A stretch of DNA of 64,000 bases, from NCBI RefSeq assembly GCF_003086295.3, contig NC_092048.1, positions 89,198,626 through 89,262,625 of the forward strand, read 5' to 3'. Of the stretch, positions 56,727-64,000 are shown piece after piece; position 1 is the first letter of the stretch; each line of letters opens with the position of its first letter. Source of the stretch: Arachis hypogaea. Taxonomy: Eukaryota; Streptophyta; Magnoliopsida; Fabales; Fabaceae. The notes beneath the pieces are model-generated. The model was given only the letters and a program-made list of their open reading frames with translations, did not search any database and was not told the DNA's origin. Made by a program: the position numbers and the translations under genes.

Positions 56727-58047
56727 CTATAGTTGACGACAAGCATTGTGAAATTGCCATATGTGTTCAATCAAGTCCTCTTTCAATTGTCTATGCTGCT
56801 GCCTATTTCGAAGTTGGGCATTTCTTTGGAGAAATTGATGGTACGGTGCAAAATCTTCCTCTCCTAAATGAGGTTCTGATAAGCCATTTTCGACATCGTC
56901 ATACTCTAAGCCTTGAGCAAAATTTTCTGCATAAGTGTCTCTTTCATTCTCAACAATCATATTATGCAATATAATACAAGCTCTTATTATGGTGCCAAGC
57001 TTCTTCTTTTCCCAAAAGCGAGCTGAACCACGTATAATTGCAAAGCGTGCTTGCAACACTTCGAATGCTCGCTCCACATCTTTTGTTTGCCCTTCTTGAT
57101 ACTGTGCAAATAACTTGCGTTTCTCCCGTTATGGCTTTGAGATTGATTTGACAAATGTGGCCCATTCAGGATAAATACCATCTGCTAAATAGTATCCTAT
57201 AGTATAATTATTACCATTAATAATATAATTTACCTCCGGAGCACAGTCATTTAGAATATCATCGAACACTGGAGAACAACCTAACATGTTGATATCATTA
57301 TTTGAACTAGAAACTCCAAAGAACGCATGCCATATCCAAAGGTCTGCAGATGCTACAACCTCAAGTATTATGGTTGCAACCCCACGATAACCACTCATGT
57401 ACATACCTTTCCACGCCTTTGGACAACTTTTCCATTGCCAATGCATGTAGTCAATGCTACCCAATATGCCAGGAAAGCGACGACCCTCCGCCATTTGTAC
57501 CAGGCGTTGTACATCATTTGGGATTTGGTTTTCACAAGTATTCATCCTTGAACACCGAAATGACACCTTCAACAAATTTTTCCAAGTATTCAATTGTAGT
57601 GCTCTCGCCTATGCGCACATAATCATCAACAACATCAGCTGCTACGCCATATGCTAACATCCGTATCGCAGCGGTGCATTTTTGGAGTGGTGACAAGCCT
57701 CTTCTTCTAGTTGCATCAACCCTCTGTTGGAAATACGGAGAGACGTTTGAGAGAGCGTCTACTATTCGAAGGAACACATGTCTTCTCATTCGAAATCTCT
57801 GTCAGAAAATGTCAGCATTATACACCGGTTCATCTGCAAAGTAATCTTGGAAAAGGCGATCATGTCCTGCTTCTCGATCTCTGTTGATCCATGTAAGAGG
57901 AGTTGGGATAGAGCTTCTATCAATATCTTCTTCTTCTGAATCTTCGAATAAACATTCATCGATCCAATGATCTATGAGTGTGTTATCTTGCCGTCTTTTT
58001 TTGCCATACAAAGCCTCATTAAACATATCATCAAAATTTCTAGCCAT
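56727..58047 (-). pseudogene. Harbinger transposase (DDE_Tnp_4 type), broken
   Basis: The protein starts at ATG 58047 (MARNFDDMFN). A helix-turn-helix-like N-terminal half (57789-57532) is followed by the catalytic domain with GSIDYMHWQW (first Asp), ASADLWIWHAFFG, YYLADGIYPEW (second Asp) and VERAFEVLQARF (Glu), ending CRQL at 56727. The DDE residues are all still present. Stops lie at 57802-57804, 57532-57534 and 57129-57131, and one frameshift occurs near 57530. The enzyme would excise and insert the element at TWA targets; it cannot be made as sequenced. Confidence 0.85.
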
Positions 58048-58465
58048 ATCTTGAAATGTAATTTTTAGTACTCTTTCGAGGTGAGAAACAAGAGTTGAAA
58101 TGGAGTTGCAGAGTCATTGATAGTTGATATTTATAAGTATGTCTCCAACAAGTACCTACTTCTCAACGGTTAGTTTTACAACGGCTACTTAACGGATAGT
58201 TTTGCAACGGCTAATTAACGGATAGTTTTGTCTTGTCTAAATTTAAAATGGCTAGTTTTGCAATGGTCACTTTCATGAACAATAACGGCACAATAATATT
58301 GACTAATTTGAAAAGTTACATCAGAAATAAATAAAACAGACTACATCACATACCAATAATATGCAATAAAAATAAGAACATATTACGTAACTCTACGAAT
58401 ACAAGGAACCATTAAGTAAACCACTTAGCGATTATTTTCTCACATGCAATCTCATAAAGAGCTCG

Positions 58466-59848
58466 TCATTTTTCACTCATTGTAGACGTGTCAGCATTAA
58501 GTATTTTCATATCCATTTCCCTTTCCATTTCCTTAGCCATCCTTTCCATTTCCTTTTCTTTTGCATTTATCTCCATTTCTTTAATATACCTCTGAGTTTG
58601 TAATTCTTGTTCTTTCATTGCCGCTTGAGTTTGTAATTCTTGTTCTTTCATTGCCACTTGAATTTGTATCTCCTTCTCCTTCATTGCCATAATCTTTGCT
58701 CTATGTTCCCTCTCCTCTTCTCTTTCTTTTTTCCTATCAATTAGTTCCTTTTCTCTAACATTCTTAATATCTTCCATGAGAGATAGTTTTTTAACAACCG
58801 ATGATTTCTTTTTGCTAAGATCTTCAGAAATTTATGCTTTTTCCTTACTTTTTTCACTTGCTTTTCTTTGATCCTTGTGGGCGAATGGGAGAGTCCACAC
58901 TGGGTTCGTCAGCCAACGGTGTTTCTGGTTTTGATGAGGATGAGTATGCTCTAGTTGCACTAACCTTGGTTCTCTTTGAGCCTCCACTCTGTGTAGGTAG
59001 TTAGCTTCTCCATTTTTCTCCAAACGAAGCATATTCTAATGCCTTTCAAAAGTCAATTTCTGACCATAATGTGTGGAATAAAGTTTATAGGCCAACTCCT
59101 TTATATCATCAGCATTCGAACCACTCTTTATGTTTCGACTAGCTTGATCGTAGCAACCAGCAAATTATGCAACTATTTTGTTGATCTTATACCATCATTT
59201 CTTACATGCAACTGCCCCCCTTTTTATGTCGGAGTTGAATTCCACACAATAACTATGAATTCGACTCCAAAATGTTTCGCCCTTTTGGTTGGTACTAACT
59301 ATAGGGTCGGTTGAAATATTCAACCATGCACTAATCAACATCTCATCCTCTTCCCATTGCCAGTATTGAATACTATCTTGCCTACGATTTTTAATGTCAT
59401 CTTCATTGAGGTCGATAGCATCTAATCCACGAGGGTTGGCAAAATCTGAATATTGTGAATTTGGACTACATTGTATCAGAGTTTGAAGGGATGGGTTAGA
59501 AGAGCCACCAACACCAGATAAGCTATGTCTCGATGCACTGAATTGAGTTGAAAACGGCAAGGATATTGGAGCAACATTTCTCATAGAAGGATTAAATATG
59601 GATGAAAATGAAAAATGTGGTGTTTGTGAATTTTAATTTTGTGGTTGGAATATAGGAAATTGATTATTATAAGGAGTTTGAAAATTAAAATTAGGAAGAT
59701 TTTGTTGATTTGGATTTTGAAATGTATTCAGTAGTGTGAAGTTTTGATTTGTAATTTGAGAGTTTGAGATTTGAGATTGTTGGGTATTTGAAGTTTGAGA
59801 AAAGTTTTGTAAGTAATTGAAAAAAGAGTTGAATTGATTTGGATCCAT
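58466..59848 (-). pseudogene. Harbinger Myb-like ORF (NAM-associated type), four nonsense codons
   Basis: ATG 59848 opens one frame to 58466 with stops at 59633-59635, 59195-59197, about 59033-59035 and 58832-58834, and no frameshift. The Gln/Asn-rich N-terminus is followed by a Myb/trihelix-like segment (WQWEEDEMLISAWLNIS, then KGETFWSRI), a central basic region and a long Glu/Lys/Met-rich coiled coil with repeated MKEQELQTQ. In this superfamily the protein helps bring the transposase to DNA. Such ORFs are often misnamed 'glutathione S-transferase T3-like' in plant annotations. Confidence 0.8.
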
Positions 59849-60774
59849 TTTTCTGAACAAAAAATAGTAGAAGTAGAACTTTGATTTTGTAAAATTTGAA
59901 AGAAGATGAAGAAGAGTAGAAGAAAGTGTGAGAATAGAAGTGTATGTAAGCAGTATATATAGAGTAACAAAATATTAATTTATTAATAATAACGGTAACA
60001 TAATAACGGCTAGTTTTGCAACGGCTAGTTCTGTAATGTGGTTAGTATTTCAAATTTCATACATAAAAATATACCACTCACCAAAAAAATTATTTTATAA
60101 TATGTAAAAAATTAAAATTATTTTTTTATGTAAAAAAATTTAATTAATTATAATTTAATATAATAATATAATTAATATTTAATATTAATTTAATTATTTA
60201 TATTAATTATAATTTAAATAATTAATATAAATTATTAATTAAATAGAATTATAATTAATAATAAATTAAATATAATTTAATTATTTAATATAATTTTTTA
60301 AATAATTATATTAAATCATTAAATCATATTTAATTTATAAATAATTATAATATTTAATTATATACGTAAAGTAAAATATATGTATAGTTAACATATATTA
60401 TGCAACGTTTATCTTCTATATGTATATAAAATATTGTTAATTTTATTAATAAAATATTATTTATTTTTTTTAATTTAATTGTCACATGTTAGAATATCAT
60501 TAATTAAAATTAAAAGAAACCAAGTCCCTCTAAGCAGGGCTTTGCTTGCTTTGAAAATTGTGATGAAACTCATCTTCAGTTTATTCCAACAATTAGTCTC
60601 CACTTTTTGTCAGACAAATAGTAAATGGGGCCTTCATTTATTCACCATTGGACATGCTCTAAAGGCTTATGCATATCATGGTAGAAACTATGTCGGACTA
60701 AGACAATGGCAACCAAGAATTTTGGAATTAATGACTAAAATATAGAAAATTGGGTATTGAATCTGTGATTTCGT

Positions 60775-61143
60775 GCTTGTTTGGGCGCTATTATTTTGAT
60801 AAAAAAGATCTTTTTAAATGAAAAAATATCTTTTTAATTTTTTAGCGTGTTTGGCAAATTTCTAGTAGTAAAAGTAAAAGTACTAGAAAAATAAAAAAAA
60901 ACATCTTAAGCTGTAATTTACATCTTTTTTAGATCTTTTTTCCTTAAAAAAAAAAAGATATTTTTCATATAATAAATAAACAAAAAGTACTTTTATATTG
61001 TTATATCCAAACATAATTGATAGATAAAAAGATCTTTTTGCATGAGATACCCAAACATAAAATTACTTTTACTTTTTCATAAGATATTTTAAAAAAAGAT
61101 AACTCGAAAAAAGATCTTTTCTTAGAAGCTTACCGAAACAAGC
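60775..61143. mobile_element. MITE with GCTTGTTTGGG ends
   Basis: GCTTGTTTGGG (60775-60785) is matched in reverse complement by CCGAAACAAGC (61133-61143). The inner parts also pair (AAAAGATCTTTTT blocks near both ends). It is 369 bp, AT-rich and noncoding. A GCTTGTTT end fits hAT- or Tourist-like MITEs; the target duplication is not clear. Confidence 0.65.
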
Positions 61144-61586
61144 CCTTAATGCCTCGGTTAAATACACTATATATCGGAATCAAATTCCAAATATCAGAAA
61201 CAACTTCCTAAAAAAAAACCATTATAAGCACCTCTATAGTATTCACGTATATCTCGGCCATAATACAGGTCAGTTCAGGTTCCTATCAAATGGATCACAA
61301 ACAATTCGAAAAGATCCTGTATAATTTCTTTCTCACCATGCAACGATAAATAGCGCCATTACAGCTATAGAGGGCATCATATACCAAAGTTAACAAAAAA
61401 GATAATAGTTTTCTGAATATTCTTGAGTATAAAGAACTGACTTGAGCGTCGGAGTCCTTTTTGCAGGTCGGATGCCTGGGTCAGAACTTTGAGGAACAAA
61501 TAGATCATCACTGGAGCTCTGGGATTGAAGGTTACATCTGGTATTGCCGAGCTATTCTTCTAAGAGTAGTTCCAGAAAAGAACATT
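61144..61586 (+). repeat. Truncated 5' LTR end of Tat-like element
   Basis: This noncoding stretch leads to AACATTTTGGCATCCACCGT (61581-61600). TTGGC(G/A)(C/T)CCACCGTGGGGC is a sequence often found at the LTR/primer-site border of Tat-type gypsy elements. The LTR start is not recognisable, and its left edge is the MITE. Confidence 0.5.
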
Positions 61587-61683
61587 TTGGCATCCACCGT
61601 GGGGCCCGAAGATCCGTTTTCAATCTAAACTCACATCTTGCAAGTTCTTTTTTGTAATTCTTTTCTTTGCAAGAAACTGAATC

Positions 61684-62860
61684 ATGACAGACCACTCTAT
61701 GGCTCCACAACCACCTCTGACCCATGCCGAACTCCTGACCATGAACACTGCCCTACAAGCGGAAGTCCAGGAATGGCCGAGCTTTTGGCGACCAAGCAGA
61801 ACAATGGCACTGAGAAGGATGACCACAAAAAGGCCAACAACGATGATCCCAATGAAGAACATCATTCTGAGTGAAACATAAAGACGGGCAGAATACCCCA
61901 CAAAACAGAAAGACGGAGGATCAGGTTGTCCCTTCTCCGAAGAAATAATGAATTTCGAGATGCCGAAAACTTTCACACTTCCAACGACATTGACACCCTA
62001 TAAGGGAATTGGAGACTCTAAAGTGCACATCATTAAGTTTGAATCCATGATGTTTCTTAACGGTGCCTCTGACCCTATTTTATGCCGATCTTTCCCTACT
62101 TTCTTGGACTAAGCTGCTTTACTTTGGTTTTCTAATTTGCCTATAGATCAATTTCAAGTTTCGATGAGTTTGCCGATTTCTTTATAAACAAATTTGCAGC
62201 ATCCAAAATCTACGTGCGAGACTCAGACTACCTCAATATAATTAAACAAGGACAACACAAAAACTTGAAGGAGTACATGACACGGTTTGCAACAGCAACT
62301 ATGGAGATTCCAGATCTCAATCCGGAGGTGCATTTGCATGATTTGGAAACACTGGCTAAATTCAGAGACAAAGCAACAAGCCAAATCGAGATCAAGGAAT
62401 TAAGAGAGGCCAGAATGATGGAAAAACCAAAATCCCTCAAGAAAGATGATAGGTAGAATACCCGAGAAGGAAAGAAGTCGTTCAAGCTGACACCGAAATT
62501 CGATTCCTACACCCAATTCAACAAAAAAAAGAAGACATCATCAAGGAAATCTTGCATGCCAAAATCATCAAGACCCCCAGTAGAGCAGGGACGTATCAAG
62601 ATCAAAAGTATGTTGACAAAAATAAGCACTACGCATTCCATCAAAAGAACGGACACACGACAGACGAGTGTGTAGTGGCAAAAGACTTATTGGAGCGGTT
62701 GGCAAGACAGGGACTGTTAGATAAATATGCCACCGGGAAAATGCAAAGAACTGGTAGGACTACCCAACAACCGAAGATCATGCAAACTCAGGCACAATTA
62801 CAAAGAATAACGCTAGATGGTCGAACACAGATCCACCTTCGCCGGCAAGAAATGTCATAA
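61684..62860 (+). pseudogene. Gag of Tat-like gypsy element, decayed
   Basis: ATG 61684 starts the reading, soon broken by frameshifts. Recognisable parts are the gag entrance (LTPYKGIGDSKVHI near 61990), the gag core (GQHKNLKEYMTRFATATMEI at about 62245-62310, IKELREARMM) and a zinc-knuckle-like segment (AFHQKNGHTTDECVVAKDLL, about 62630-62690) whose first Cys is Tyr. The lineage is suggested by these segments, which resemble Tat/Ogre-type gag. Confidence 0.7.
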
Positions 62861-62922
62861 ACTATATCCCGGGAGGATTTGCATGCAGAGGACTAACAAA
62901 CGCTGTAAGAAAAAGGAGCTAC

Positions 62923-63483
62923 ATGACCATGCTGACTCTAACAGAAGAGCATACAGAACCTCGGAATCCAGCAAGCTCGGTGCCGAATATAACTTTCAAT
63001 GATTCCGACTTCCAATCCAAAATTCAGAACTTGGATGATGCCGTGGTCATTTCCGTCACCATCGGAGAAGCCATAGTCAGGAAGATGCTAATGGATCTAG
63101 ACAGCAGTGCCGATGTGCTATTCTTATCAACATTCAGAAAGATGTAGTTAAATTCGAATAGTATGCAGCTTTCATCAGGAGAACTAGTCGGTTTCTTTGG
63201 TGAAAGAGTACCCATAACAGGTTATGTATGGTTGAGGACCACGTTAGGGGAATACCCCCATTAAAAAATGCTAGATATACAATATCTAGTAGTTGATAGT
63301 GTTAGCCCCTATAACATTATATTAGGGTGCCCATCTTTAAATTTATTTGGAGCTATTGTTTCTACTATTCACCTATGTGTTAAGTTCCATGTGCCAGATA
63401 ACATCATCGTAACCGTACATTCCGACTACAAAGAAGCACGGCAATGCTATAATGCAGGGTTGAAGGTCTCACGACTAATCTAG
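62923..63483 (+). pseudogene. Protease of Tat-like gypsy element, decayed
   Basis: The segment MDLDSSADVLFLSTF (about 63090-63135) corresponds to the D-x-GSSADVLF active site of Tat proteases, with Gly replaced by Asp. A second part (63268-63483) has NIILGCPSLNLFGAIVST. A stop at 63145-63147 and one near 63262 interrupt the frame. Confidence 0.65.
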
Positions 63484-63503
63484 ACATAATCCAACGAGTC
63501 AAC

Positions 63504-64000
63504 TTGGTATACAATGCTGATGATTTGCCAATGTTGGCAGAACTAGACCCAAGATCAGATAGAGAATGCCGACCAACACCTGTTGACGACCTTCGCAAGG
63601 TAATCCTCACTGACAATGAATCACGATACACTAACATCGGACATGCTTTGACGGTAAGTAAAGTAGAATGCCTCATCACCTTGCTTCGGGCAAATGCCTA
63701 CGTATTTGCATGGACCCCTACAAACTTGCCCGGAATAGATCAAAATGTCGTATTCCATAATCTTGCCTTGGATCCAACAGCAAGTCTAGTTCGTCAGAAG
63801 AAGCACAACCTCAGAAAGGAATGGAACAACGCAGTAATTCAAGAAACTCAAATATTGTTAAATGCAGGTTTTATCAAAGAGATTTGATTCACCTCATGGC
63901 TGGCAAATATAGTTATGGTAAAGAAGAATTCGGGCAAGCGGCGCATGTGCGTAGATTTTACTGATCTAAATAAAGCTTGTCCAAAAGATTCTTATCCATT
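63504..64000 (+). pseudogene. Start of reverse transcriptase of Tat-like element, cut by window end
   Basis: The reading includes the linker before RT (CLITLLRANAYVFAWTPTNL, NAGFIKEI) and the RT start (WLANIVMVKKNSGKRRMCVD, DLNKACPKDSYP). A TGA at 63885-63887 stands where relatives have Arg, consistent with a CGA-to-TGA change. The catalytic part lies beyond 64000. Confidence 0.78.

Larger units (their letters stand above)
56362..60659 (-). mobile_element. PIF/Harbinger DNA transposon, two-ORF type, decayed
   Basis: This 4,298-bp element is flanked by TAA at 56359-56361 and 60660-60662, the usual 3-bp target of PIF/Harbinger. The ends are imperfect inverted repeats: GATCATCTCTAGTAGG on the left and GAGCATGTCCAATGG as reverse complement on the right. 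Both ORFs typical of the superfamily, transposase and Myb-like protein, lie on the minus strand. Positions 60000-60480 are AT-rich and noncoding. Confidence 0.85.

Overview
This is a plant nuclear window, almost certainly from a peanut relative (Arachis, Fabaceae). The evidence is a spliced plant gene, tRNA-Asp-primed Ty3-gypsy elements without a visible chromodomain, and the TGGCGTTCAACGCCA palindrome family and TGATGAGCGGATAATT LTR start that I associate with Arachis. I cannot tell which species or subgenome. There are no rRNA or tRNA genes and no prokaryotic features. One intact host gene is present; nearly everything else is transposable element or endogenous virus.

Layout. (1) 1-38990 is a nested retrotransposon stack. 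The base layer is a Mutator-like (MULE) transposase remnant on the minus strand (37941-38964 plus promoter). A minus-strand family-A LTR (36339-37940) interrupts it. Next to that lies a minus-strand gypsy element D (21981-25166 and 36142-36338), probably inserted in the LTR. Element D is split twice: by element C (17639-21980, 3' part) and by a complete element E (25167-36136, TSD GCTGC, two 1,922-bp LTRs). Element C is split by an outer family-A element (1-3208, 14165-14502, 16986-17638). The outer element's LTR is split by a complete inner family-A element (3209-14164, TSD GCCAC) and by a solo LTR of family B (14503-16980, TSD AGAAC). (2) 38990-42186 is intergenic and holds a long-terminal-inverted-repeat element (about 40038-41995). 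(3) 42330-47211 is an intact 15-exon prolidase (Xaa-Pro dipeptidase) gene. (4) 48520-56200 is a near-full-length, decayed endogenous caulimovirid on the minus strand with the order MP-CP-PR-RT-RH, a second ORF, then promoter and poly(A) signal. (5) 56362-60659 is a PIF/Harbinger element (TSD TAA) with transposase and Myb-like ORFs. (6) 60775-61143 is a MITE. (7) 61144-64000 is the 5' part of a decayed Tat-like gypsy element, cut by the window end.

How the parts relate. Element E carries a complete gag-pro-RT-RH-IN reading frame with six nonsense codons and no frameshift. The inner family-A element and element C keep gag/protease parts but lack RT-RH-IN, so they would depend on enzymes supplied in trans. 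Family A instead carries an extra ORF behind its own TATA box.

The most interesting unexplained structure is of two kinds. First, arrays of CG-containing palindromes sit just upstream of the TATA box in the LTRs of several families. The palindrome sequences differ between families, but the position is the same. Second, a set of small hairpins follows pol and precedes the 3' LTR in different families, and several show compensatory base changes, which suggests selected RNA structure.
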